Source: JASLCR01 sp964384345 | Lineage (GTDB): Bacteria; Patescibacteriota; Saccharimonadia; Saccharimonadales; Saccharimonadaceae | Direction: 5' to 3' | DNA: 64,000 nt | Assembly (NCBI GenBank): GCA_964384345.1 | Contig: CAYLKD010000003.1 | Coordinates: forward strand, 1 to 64,000 | Part shown: positions 25,785-32,825 of the stretch, one piece after another | How the letters are laid out: each line of letters starts with the position of its first letter | Numbering within the stretch: position 1 is the first letter of the stretch | Position numbers and translations under genes: made by a program | The notes under the pieces: model-generated | What the model saw: the letters and a program-made list of their open reading frames with translations, nothing else | Database searches by the model: none | Told to the model about the DNA's origin: nothing

Positions 25785-26311
25785 GCTTCCTCCTTAAACC
25801 ATTTAGTATAGTGTTGTCTGGCTTTGACTACTTTTGGCTCGATGACGACGTAACAATACCCACTGCTTGGATTGTTTTCGAAATAATCTTGATGTTCACG
25901 CTCGGCCTCGTAAAATGCTTCTAGTTGGGAGAGCTTTGTCACGATTTGATCATCCCAATTCTCCTGAGCCCGCTTGATAGCGGCTTCGAAATCTTTTTTC
26001 TGATCGTCGTTTTCATAAAACATTTCACTCCGATATTGTGGACCTTTGTCAGCACCTTGTTGGTTAAGCGTCGTCGGATTGTGAATCAAAAAATAAATGT
26101 CGAGAATCGTTTCTTTTGAGATTATAGATTCATCAAAACTCACTTGAACCGACTCAGCATGTTTCGTCATGCCACTCGCCACGGCGTAGTAGTGCGCTGT
26201 CATTTTTGATCCGCCGACATAGCCACATAGCGAGCTATCTACTCCTTTGAGCTTACGAAAAACGGCGTCTAAGCACCAAAAACATCCTCCAGCTAATGTG
26301 TACGTTGTCAT
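25781..26311 (-). CDS. msrA: Peptide methionine sulfoxide reductase A
   Basis: Reduces Met-S-sulfoxide in proteins with thioredoxin. The active-site motif GGCFWCLD (Cys10) is at the expected N-terminal place, and the conserved SGYCYVVIEPKV lies near the C-terminus. The 176-residue protein is normal in size. I set the start at 26311, not at an in-frame ATG 20 codons upstream, because TATAAT on the minus strand ends 6 nt before it and the longer start would lie upstream of the promoter. Divergent from mutY across only 42 bp. First gene of the msrA-MBL-alkA operon, which together handles oxidative and alkylation damage. Confidence 0.94.
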   Translation of the reverse strand: MTTYTLAGGCFWCLDAVFRKLKGVDSSLCGYVGGSKMTAHYYAVASGMTKHAESVQVSFDESIISKETILDIYFLIHNPTTLNQQGADKGPQYRSEMFYENDDQKKDFEAAIKRAQENWDDQIVTKLSQLEAFYEAEREHQDYFENNPSSGYCYVVIEPKVVKARQHYTKWFKEEA

Positions 26312-26353
26312 ATTACTATTATACGCCAACAGAGTGGTCTGTATAATGAGCTT
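26312..26353. promoter_or_regulatory. Divergent msrA/mutY leaderless promoters
   Basis: 42 bp hold TATAAT on the minus strand (complement of 26318-26323), 6 nt from the msrA start, and TATAAT on the plus strand (26342-26347), 6 nt from the mutY start. No Shine-Dalgarno on either side. Confidence 0.7.
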
Positions 26354-27166
26354 ATGAAATCTTTGGCACAAATTCCTGAATTTCAGTTATTACTGTTAAA
26401 AAAATCGCGGGAACTCTACCGTGATATGCCGTGGCGCGATGACACTCGCCCGTATTACGTCTTTGTCAGTGAGATAATGCTTCAACAGACTCAAGTCGTG
26501 CGGGTCATACCAAAATTTACTGAATTTATCAGGCGATTTCCTGACGTAAAATCTTTAGCCGTCGTATCGCTCTCCGATGTCGTGACGCAGTGGCAAGGTC
26601 TCGGCTACAACCGGCGAGCCAAATATTTGCATGAAGCCGCCAAACTGATCGTGAATGAATATCACGGTGAGTTTCCATCAACTCTAAAAAGCTTGATGAC
26701 TTTGCCGGGTGTTGGCAAAAATACCGCTGGTGCTATTTTGGCTTACAGCTATAATTATCCCGCGATTTTTATAGAAACAAATATTCGAACTGTGTACATC
26801 CATCATTTTTTTAATGACCGAGCTTCAGTCGATGACACATTGATACTAGATAAGTTACAACAGACACTCGATCAAGATTCACCTCGAGCATTCTACTGGG
26901 CACTGATGGATTATGGGAGTTGGTTAAAAACGGAGGGCGTGCGAAACATCTCAAAGAGCCAGCAGTATAAAAAACAAGCTACATTTATCGGTAGCCTACG
27001 GCAAACACGTGGAGAAATCATACGTCAGTTGACAGGCGGATCTAGTGAAATTGAAGCGCTCAGAGCCCGTGTTGCTATGGATGAACGGTTTGATTATGCA
27101 CTCGAGGGATTGATCAAAGATGGACTAATTCAGTTGCATAAAAACAAAGTCCATTTGACCAAATAG
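26354..27166 (+). CDS. mutY: MutY-type A/G-specific adenine glycosylase, iron-sulfur-free
   Basis: HhH-GPD glycosylase that should remove adenine opposite 8-oxoguanine. VSEIMLQQTQV carries the catalytic Glu40, WQGLGYNRRAKYLHEAA and the hairpin LPGVGKNTAGAI (117-128) are canonical. Three departures: the protein has no cysteine at all, so the C-x6-C-x2-C-x5-C iron-sulfur loop is missing (replaced by DYGSWLKTEGVRNISKS); the catalytic Asp position reads IETNIRT (Glu141); and at 270 residues it lacks the C-terminal Nudix-like domain, ending instead in a winged-helix-like tail (ERFDYALEGLIKDGLIQL). Clusterless MutY proteins are known in other lineages. TATAAT ends 6 nt before ATG. Confidence 0.9.
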   Translation: MKSLAQIPEFQLLLLKKSRELYRDMPWRDDTRPYYVFVSEIMLQQTQVVRVIPKFTEFIRRFPDVKSLAVVSLSDVVTQWQGLGYNRRAKYLHEAAKLIVNEYHGEFPSTLKSLMTLPGVGKNTAGAILAYSYNYPAIFIETNIRTVYIHHFFNDRASVDDTLILDKLQQTLDQDSPRAFYWALMDYGSWLKTEGVRNISKSQQYKKQATFIGSLRQTRGEIIRQLTGGSSEIEALRARVAMDERFDYALEGLIKDGLIQLHKNKVHLTK

Positions 27167-27193
27167 GGGCACCCCTGTGATAATAGACGGGTA

Positions 27194-27748
27194 ATGCACG
27201 TACGACTCATAGCCTTTATTACCGTTGTTGCACTCATAGTGAGTGGAAGCACGCTTTTTGCGCGTACTGCTCGCGGAGAAGATCAGCCGAATGTTATTAC
27301 CGATAGCCAAATTGCAATGATCAAAACGCACTGTACTGACCTGCAAGCTTCACTGAATAGACTACACCAGTCAGATACACTGCTACGCTTCAACCGAGGC
27401 GAACTCTACCGAACAATTTCAGATAAATTAATGGTGCCACTCAACCAGCGTATTGCGTCGAACCAGCTGGACGGAAGCACGCTTGTACAGATCACAGCAA
27501 ACTATAACACGTCGTATCAAACTTTTTTTGACTCGTATAAAGTGTATGAGGTATCGCTATCAGCAGCACTCAGCACTGATTGCGTGCGTCAGCCAACAAC
27601 GTTTTATGATCAGGTTGCAGACGCACGTGCAAAACGGATAGCGCTGCATACGGCCAGTGTACGTCTCGTTGAACTAGCGGGCCAATACAAGAAAAGCTTT
27701 GGTGATTTTAGGAAAAAAGCTGATGTTACAACTGAGGCAACCCGATGA
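27194..27748 (+). CDS. Secreted helical protein of unknown function
   Basis: A 184-residue exported protein with a signal peptide (1-28, cleavage likely near ARG-ED). The mature part is mostly helical, with two cysteines (KTHCTDL and STDCVRQ) that may pair. No family is recognised. It overlaps the next gene by 4 bases (ATGA), so the two are a coupled pair. Promoter TTGACC (27155-27160), 18-bp spacer, GATAAT (27179-27184), 9 nt before ATG. Confidence 0.75.
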   Translation: MHVRLIAFITVVALIVSGSTLFARTARGEDQPNVITDSQIAMIKTHCTDLQASLNRLHQSDTLLRFNRGELYRTISDKLMVPLNQRIASNQLDGSTLVQITANYNTSYQTFFDSYKVYEVSLSAALSTDCVRQPTTFYDQVADARAKRIALHTASVRLVELAGQYKKSFGDFRKKADVTTEATR

Positions 27749-28140
27749 ATGAGCATGAATCAACCTCAAAGTCGCGCTCAAATATGTTGACGTTTTTTGA
27801 TCATCACAGATTTTTGTTTTTGGTATTTGGTAGTATCATCATCGCTATATTTTTGGTATTCGTTGCTTTGTCGTTATATGTCAGTAGCGGTACTTCACAG
27901 CTTGATCTGAGCCGTCCTGGATACCAGGCTATACGCGAACAAGTTCATGAAGATACATCCTTTAATGGCTTCGATGCGAATGGGGCGCTCGATAAAAATG
28001 CACTTAATCGGTTCCAGTCATTGTACGATGCAAAACTTAAGGAAGCTGAATCTTTTGACGCATATGGTAACGACGTACTAAGTCCAGAATCACTACAAAT
28101 TGATAAAAGTTCATCGGAGAATGCGCAAACAGCACAATAA
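27745..28140 (+). CDS. Single-span membrane protein coupled to 27194
   Basis: A 131-residue protein: short basic N-terminus, one transmembrane helix (about 27-50, FLVFGSIIIAIFLVFVALSLYV), and an 80-residue charged, helical ectodomain containing FNGFDANGALDKNALNRFQ, which has a vague EF-hand-like spacing of acidic residues (DANGALDKNAL). Calcium binding is only a possibility. Function unknown. Translationally coupled to the secreted protein upstream. Confidence 0.72.
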   Translation: MNEHESTSKSRSNMLTFFDHHRFLFLVFGSIIIAIFLVFVALSLYVSSGTSQLDLSRPGYQAIREQVHEDTSFNGFDANGALDKNALNRFQSLYDAKLKEAESFDAYGNDVLSPESLQIDKSSSENAQTAQ

Positions 28141-28191
28141 GAATTCAGGAAGCATTTTAATCTGTTATATACATGGTATAATAACGATATA

Positions 28192-28746
28192 ATGAAAGTT
28201 TTTCACTCAGTTGATTCACCAGAAGTTGTGAGTATTTTGTCTTCAGGCGGTATCGGTGTTGTGCGCACCGATACTATTTACGGCGTCATCGGTCGAGCTG
28301 CGGATGAGTCAGCTGTAAAGCGTATTTACGAAGTAAAAGGTCGGGATGACCGCAAAAGCCCAATTGTGTTAATCAGTAGTGTTGAACAGATTTTTGATAC
28401 ACTCGATACGGCTGCAACCGAATTTTGCCAGTCAATATGGCCTGGAAAAGTGAGTCTTATTCTGCCATCAACGAAAGCACCCGATTGGATCAAGCGCGGA
28501 AATGAATCAGTCGCGTACCGCCTCCCAGACAATGATCAACTGCGCGCGCTCGTTCGTCAAGTCGGTCCACTGGCCGCACCAAGTGCGAATCCTGAAGGTT
28601 CTCCTCCTGCCATGTCCATTGAAGAGGCAGGCAGCTATTTTGGTGACAACGTCGACTTTTATGTCGACGGTGGAACTGTCGTTGACAATAGTCCTTCAAG
28701 GCTACTGCGCTTGTTGCCAGATGGAACCGTTGAAACATTACGTTAA
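28192..28746 (+). CDS. tsaC: Threonylcarbamoyl-AMP synthase (YrdC/Sua5 family)
   Basis: Makes L-threonylcarbamoyl-AMP from Thr, bicarbonate and ATP, the first step of t6A37 tRNA modification. The YrdC fold is recognised from VVRTDTIYGVIGRA, IYEVKGRDDRKSPIVLISS, the WPGKVSLIL strand and GPLAAPSANPEGSPP. The size (184) is the short TsaC form, without the Sua5 C-terminal domain. TATAAT (28177-28182) ends 9 nt before ATG. Confidence 0.93.
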   Translation: MKVFHSVDSPEVVSILSSGGIGVVRTDTIYGVIGRAADESAVKRIYEVKGRDDRKSPIVLISSVEQIFDTLDTAATEFCQSIWPGKVSLILPSTKAPDWIKRGNESVAYRLPDNDQLRALVRQVGPLAAPSANPEGSPPAMSIEEAGSYFGDNVDFYVDGGTVVDNSPSRLLRLLPDGTVETLR

Positions 28747-28773
28747 GCATGAGCGGTGAGGTATACTGATACT

Positions 28774-28983
28774 ATGAGTTTATTTAGTGATCTAGGCAGT
28801 TTGTTAAGCGACGTGAAGAAAATGACTGATGAAGTCAATGAGGTTAAAGCGAGTCTAGTGTCTTCTGCAACAGAATCGATTAATGAGCTTACAAAGACAA
28901 AAGATGAGTTTGTTACCGATGCAAAAGAAATCACTGATACAGCAAAATCCAAAGTCAAATCGATCGACATAACTAAAAAATAA
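28774..28983 (+). CDS. Small helical phasin-like protein
   Basis: A 69-residue, fully helical, charged protein (SLFSDLGSLLSDVKKMTDEV, then repeated T/K/D/E heptads), with no hydrophobic span. Similar heptad patterns occur in phasins and apolipoprotein-like proteins, but no family can be named. The ATG at 28774 is chosen because TATACT (28762-28767) ends exactly 6 nt upstream; a longer in-frame start would lie upstream of the promoter. It is followed after 5 bases by the trmB-like gene. Confidence 0.7.
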   Translation: MSLFSDLGSLLSDVKKMTDEVNEVKASLVSSATESINELTKTKDEFVTDAKEITDTAKSKVKSIDITKK

Positions 28984-28988
28984 CATCT

Positions 28989-29654
28989 GTGGCCGCAGAA
29001 CTCCTTAATCCTGATGATTTTATCATTAGCAAAAAACGCAAAAAGTATAAGTTTGCGATGTTTGCCAATGCCAATAATTGCTTTGAATTAGAGGAATGGA
29101 CAAAACAGCCTGCCGACATCATTGAAATTGGTGCTGGTACGGGGCTTTTTGGCGTCGAGCTCGCAAAACGACATCCAGAACGTCAAGTGGTTTGCATCGA
29201 TGTTAAAGCTGACCGTTTACAAAAGGGTGCGTACGAGGCACTCGCAGCTGGTATTGCAAACATCCGGTTTTTGCGAGCTCGAGCAGATCAGATAGATGAG
29301 CTGTTCGTCGCAAGTAGTGTCAGTAGTATTTGGGTAACATTCGCTGACCCATTTATGCGTCCTCGCAGTGCTAGGCGGCGCATGACACATGCTTTGTATC
29401 TAGAGAAGTACAAACAGCTCCTTGGCGTACATGGTAGTTTGTATGTAAAGCACGACAATGAAACGTTCTTTTGCTGGAGTTTAGAACAGCTCGTCAGCAT
29501 GCATTGGCACATCAATGAGCTAAGTTTTGACCTGCATGATTCGGAGCTAACCGATGACTACAAGATTTTGACGACGTACGAACAACGCTGGCTAGGCCAA
29601 GGTTTGCGCACCAATTTTGTCAGCGCTAGTCCCGGTGCTAACAATACCAAGTGA
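28989..29654 (+). CDS. trmB: tRNA (guanine-N7-)-methyltransferase (TrmB-like)
   Basis: A 221-residue SAM-dependent methyltransferase that should make m7G46 in tRNA. GTG start. The SAM motif is IEIGAGTGLFGVELAKRHPE; IDVKADRL is the acidic second strand; the TrmB motif F-x-DP-W-x-K-x-R-H is represented as TFADPFMRPRSARRRMTHALYLEKY. The Trp of the family motif is replaced by Phe. The gene follows the small helical protein in the same transcript. Its last 63 bases overlap a convergent small gene. Confidence 0.85.
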   Translation: MAAELLNPDDFIISKKRKKYKFAMFANANNCFELEEWTKQPADIIEIGAGTGLFGVELAKRHPERQVVCIDVKADRLQKGAYEALAAGIANIRFLRARADQIDELFVASSVSSIWVTFADPFMRPRSARRRMTHALYLEKYKQLLGVHGSLYVKHDNETFFCWSLEQLVSMHWHINELSFDLHDSELTDDYKILTTYEQRWLGQGLRTNFVSASPGANNTK

Positions 29655-29879
29655 CGTATGCAAAAGCTCTAATGCACTTGCAGTGTAACGCCGTGATTCA
29701 TTTCCATAGGCTTGATAGAGTTTCATGAGCATCATAGCTTCGGTAAGTTGCCGTGAACGCTCAGTAAGCACGCCGGTAGCTGCACGAGAAGCACAGTTTT
29801 TAACGATGTGAACTATTTTTTTGGGCAAGGGACTCTCTTTATTTTGGTCAAAAAAGTGTTTTGTTTGAAAAATATTCAT
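29592..29879 (-). CDS. Small helical hypothetical protein overlapping trmB end
   Basis: A 95-residue protein, mostly helical (ERSRQLTEAMMLMKLYQAYG), no hydrophobic span, no known family. The best evidence that it is real is a near-perfect Shine-Dalgarno (TAGGAGGTGC) just before its ATG and a promoter-like palindrome at 29931. Its 3' 63 bases are antisense to the end of the trmB-like gene. Four-helix-bundle-type small proteins look like this, but that is only a fold guess. Confidence 0.65.
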   Translation of the reverse strand: MNIFQTKHFFDQNKESPLPKKIVHIVKNCASRAATGVLTERSRQLTEAMMLMKLYQAYGNESRRYTASALELLHTSLGIVSTGTSADKIGAQTLA

Positions 29880-29930
29880 AGCACCTCCTACACCCTATAA
29901 TTCTGCTCGTCTCCCTGTAACAATTCCATT

Positions 29931-29946
29931 ATATACTGTAGTATAT
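29931..29946. promoter_or_regulatory. Palindromic divergent -10 element
   Basis: Perfect inverted repeat ATATACT-GT-AGTATAT between divergent genes (29879 minus, 29979 plus). It contains TATACT on both strands, so it may be a bidirectional promoter core or an operator. Confidence 0.55.
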
Positions 29947-29978
29947 GAGCATAAAAGTAAGTATAAATTGAGTCAAAT

Positions 29979-30656
29979 ATGATTGAGCAAACGACAATAG
30001 AGCACCATATACAAAAGCATATAGTGAACGTTTTGATGTTTACAAAGCTAGCTCGATTTCGCGATCTTCGACCTCCCAAAACTGACACAAATCTTTTTAG
30101 CTATCACCTGAAGATACTTTTAAAAAATGATTTCGTGCAAAAAGTGCCAGGTGGCTACTCGCTCGGGAAGCGTGGTGTGCTGTATATAGATCGCGTTACG
30201 ACATCAACACTTACTGTTCGCACTCAGCCAAAGATTATCACCATGCTGGTGGTGCAAAATTCAGACGGACAACTATTGATCTATCGTCGGCAGCGTCAGC
30301 CATGGACTGACCAGTGGACGCTGCCGTATGGTAAGCTGCACATCGATGATGAATCGCTCGAACAAAGTGCAAAGCGAGAGGCATCTGAGAAGCTCGGCCT
30401 CGACGATTATCCAGTCGTACATGCTGGCGATTGCTATATTCGTATTCGCGATAAGCAAGAAACGGTCATGTCGACCCTCGTGCATGTCTTTCGACTCGAA
30501 TCGGACGATATACGCTTAGACGAAAGACAACTGTGGGTGAAGCCGCATCAGCTCCATGAATACGACCTAGCTCCGGCCGTGGAAAACATCGTTGCACGCA
30601 CATTTTTTCGGGATCCGTACTTTTTCGAAGAATTCGAAGAAGAGTGGAAAAATTAA
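29979..30656 (+). CDS. Winged-helix plus Nudix hydrolase protein
   Basis: A 225-residue protein with an N-terminal winged-helix-like domain (1-75: FSYHLKILLKNDFVQKVPGGYSLGKRG) and a C-terminal Nudix domain (85-215). The Nudix helix reads GKLHIDDESLEQSAKREASEKLGL: the R-E-x-x-E core is present but the last Glu of the EE pair is Lys and the spacing from Gly to the first Glu is one residue long, so metal-dependent catalysis is uncertain. NrtR-type regulators have the reverse order (Nudix then winged helix). It could be a nucleotide-sensing regulator or a housecleaning pyrophosphatase. Its end overlaps the convergent 30653 gene by 4 bases. Confidence 0.8.
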   Translation: MIEQTTIEHHIQKHIVNVLMFTKLARFRDLRPPKTDTNLFSYHLKILLKNDFVQKVPGGYSLGKRGVLYIDRVTTSTLTVRTQPKIITMLVVQNSDGQLLIYRRQRQPWTDQWTLPYGKLHIDDESLEQSAKREASEKLGLDDYPVVHAGDCYIRIRDKQETVMSTLVHVFRLESDDIRLDERQLWVKPHQLHEYDLAPAVENIVARTFFRDPYFFEEFEEEWKN

Positions 30657-31501
30657 ACTTGCGCAATGTTGCAATCGTGCTGATGAAGATGGCTATTTGA
30701 AGCGTCTGGATTGCAAATATATTTTGGTGATTGATTGTGCTGCTCCAATGTAGTATTCACTGCATCGAAATACTTGCGCTCAGATAGCCACGCAGTTGCA
30801 CCAATCGATACTTCCAATTTTAACCTTCGCATAGTTGCTTTATCTGCTTCGGGTACATCTACACGTTCAGCAGATTCGCCAGCTTTATAGGCAGTCGCTA
30901 GTGATTGAAGACCGTGAGCTGTTTCGTAGATCTCGTGGATAAATTCATCGCCAGAAGAGGGATTGTGTGTAATTACGTTAAATGCACGATCAAGAAATCC
31001 CATATCAAGGTCTGAAAAAAAATAACCAAACAAGAATGCTAAATTCTTTGCCTCATTGTGTCGGTCTTCGTCTTTTTTTTGACCAGAAGGTATATCTCCT
31101 ACGGGAGTTAGACCAGCTTCGATCAGAATCTGATGCTCACTTTCCCCTATATCATGAATCGAACAGACGAAGTGCAGTAGTGCTATGTCGTCTTCATTCG
31201 GCAAGAATAACGTCTGAGCGTCGTACTCAGCATCAAGAACTTGCATTAAATAAATATCAGCTAATTCTGTTTGGTGTTGAACGGGACATGCATCAATACC
31301 GTAGTAGTCGACCGCTTTTTCGTGAGGGACAGGAAAGCTCTGGGTATAGCGCGGGGTCTGTGTTAAAAAATGTTGGCCAATTGCACTCTGCTCAACTCTC
31401 TGGCGCAGCTCTGCGATCGAAATTGCTGCGCCCTTCAATGTAGGAGCAAAATATTTCTCCGCTACCGAACCCTCCGGCGCGCTGTATGTTTCCATTCTCA
31501 T
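30653..31501 (-). CDS. HD-domain-like hydrolase, unknown substrate
   Basis: A 282-residue soluble protein. The segment LHFVCSIHDIGESEHQILIE (about 130-149) has the H...HD signature of HD-type metal phosphohydrolases, and further His/Asp residues follow (DRHNEAKNLAFLFGYF, VITHNPSSGDEF). The first 110 residues and the Cys/His-rich C-terminus (KYICNPDASNSHLHQHDC) are not recognised. HD proteins hydrolyse nucleotides or phosphodiesters. A second in-frame ATG two codons in (31495) is an alternative start. Similarity is moderate. Confidence 0.6.
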   Translation of the reverse strand: MRMETYSAPEGSVAEKYFAPTLKGAAISIAELRQRVEQSAIGQHFLTQTPRYTQSFPVPHEKAVDYYGIDACPVQHQTELADIYLMQVLDAEYDAQTLFLPNEDDIALLHFVCSIHDIGESEHQILIEAGLTPVGDIPSGQKKDEDRHNEAKNLAFLFGYFFSDLDMGFLDRAFNVITHNPSSGDEFIHEIYETAHGLQSLATAYKAGESAERVDVPEADKATMRRLKLEVSIGATAWLSERKYFDAVNTTLEQHNQSPKYICNPDASNSHLHQHDCNIAQV

Positions 31502-31529
31502 ATAAATGGATACTAAAAGTTTTGTCTAC

Positions 31530-32780
31530 TTATGTCAATTGTTTTCGTATCCAACCATCAATCGAACCAGCTCCCATGCAGACGACGATATGACCTTGTT
31601 GGTTGTGCTGTTGAATTTCGGCGAGTAACTTTTCATCAAGCTGTGCGAAATGAAGCTTGGACGCATCAAGATGTTTTGTAAGCTCTGCCGGCTGCAATAT
31701 TTCGAGCTCTGGATCTTCTCGTGACAAATACGTTGGTAGCCAATAGAGCTGCTCGGCATTGTGAAACACTTCATCGCTATATTGGTCGTAGATTTCATGC
31801 TGGCGCACATTTTGGTGTGGTTGGTATACCAAGATGACATGCTCAGATATTTCACGAGCGAGTTGCAACGTCGCGGCAATTTCAACGGGGTGATGACCAT
31901 AATCACTGTAGAGGTTTTCGTACAGCTTTTCGAAGCGGCGAGTTGTACCCGGAAAAGTCTCAAGTGCGTCGAGCGTAGCGAGATTCTCGCCAAGCCCTAG
32001 CCGCTCTATTGCTTTGAGTACCAACGTCCCGTTCCGACGATTATGCTCGCCGGCAAGTCGTATATCGCGAACTTCTTCCTCTTGCAGGCACCATGCGTCT
32101 TCTTCTTGCGCACCAATAGCATCTGCATCTGTTTGCCAGAGTAGACTTGATACAGACTGATGCAGGAACTGTTGAAATGCCGCGGCATAGTCGGCTTCAC
32201 TTGGATACGTGTCTGGGTGATCATAGTCAAACGATGTGATAAGCGAAAGGTACGGCTGAAACTGCAAAAAATTCTTATCGAATTCGTCACATTCGTAGAC
32301 AAAATATTCACTGGTTGGATCGTAGCGGCCACTCGGTCCAAAGCTGATTGTCGTTCCAATCGAATAACTTACTGGAATACCAAGCTGCAGCATTGTCCAC
32401 ACCAGCATGCCAGTCGTAGTAGTTTTGCCGTGGGTTCCCGCAACAGCGATTAACTTGAGTTGCTTATCGGCGATGATGCGAGCAAGCAGTTCATCGCGCT
32501 TGACGCACGCAATACCAAGTTCTCGCGCCACGAGTAACTCTGGGTGATTCGCTGCTAGTGCAGCGGTGTAAACAAACAAGTCTATTGGCGTGTTTCGGTG
32601 GCAGGTTCGCAAAAAAGTACCGTCTTGGTCTATCGCTATCGTTACGCCGCGATCCTGTAACTGTGCAGTCATAAGGCTTGACTGTGCATCTGAGCCTTGC
32701 ACATTATAGCCAGCATCGAGTGCAATCTGAGCTAATGGCCCAATGCCCACACCGCCGATTCCAGAAAAGTATATATTCAT
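31530..32780 (-). CDS. murC: UDP-N-acetylmuramate--L-alanine ligase
   Basis: Adds L-Ala to UDP-MurNAc in peptidoglycan precursor synthesis. The Rossmann start FSGIGGVGIGPLAQIA, the ATP loop AVAGTHGKTTTTGML, and the MurC-specific YSDYGHHPVEIAATL are all present, followed by LVYQPHQNVR. At 416 residues it is shorter than the 450-490 of most MurC; the relative Mpl (murein peptide ligase) also has the GHHPVE motif, but MurC is more likely in a small cell-wall set with MurJ. TATACT on the minus strand ends 6 nt before ATG, sharing bases with the divergent MFS promoter. Confidence 0.9.
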   Translation of the reverse strand: MNIYFSGIGGVGIGPLAQIALDAGYNVQGSDAQSSLMTAQLQDRGVTIAIDQDGTFLRTCHRNTPIDLFVYTAALAANHPELLVARELGIACVKRDELLARIIADKQLKLIAVAGTHGKTTTTGMLVWTMLQLGIPVSYSIGTTISFGPSGRYDPTSEYFVYECDEFDKNFLQFQPYLSLITSFDYDHPDTYPSEADYAAAFQQFLHQSVSSLLWQTDADAIGAQEEDAWCLQEEEVRDIRLAGEHNRRNGTLVLKAIERLGLGENLATLDALETFPGTTRRFEKLYENLYSDYGHHPVEIAATLQLAREISEHVILVYQPHQNVRQHEIYDQYSDEVFHNAEQLYWLPTYLSREDPELEILQPAELTKHLDASKLHFAQLDEKLLAEIQQHNQQGHIVVCMGAGSIDGWIRKQLT

Positions 32781-32786
32781 AACTGT

Positions 32787-32794
32787 AGTATAAT
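32787..32794. promoter_or_regulatory. Overlapping divergent -10 boxes (murC / MFS)
   Basis: AGTATAAT reads TATAAT on the plus strand (32789-32794) and TATACT on the minus strand (complement of 32787-32792). The minus box is 6 nt from the murC start (leaderless); the plus box serves the 32826 gene with a leader of about 25 nt. Confidence 0.6.
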
Positions 32795-32825
32795 CGAGAC
32801 AAAGGCATAAGCGAAAAATACAAAC

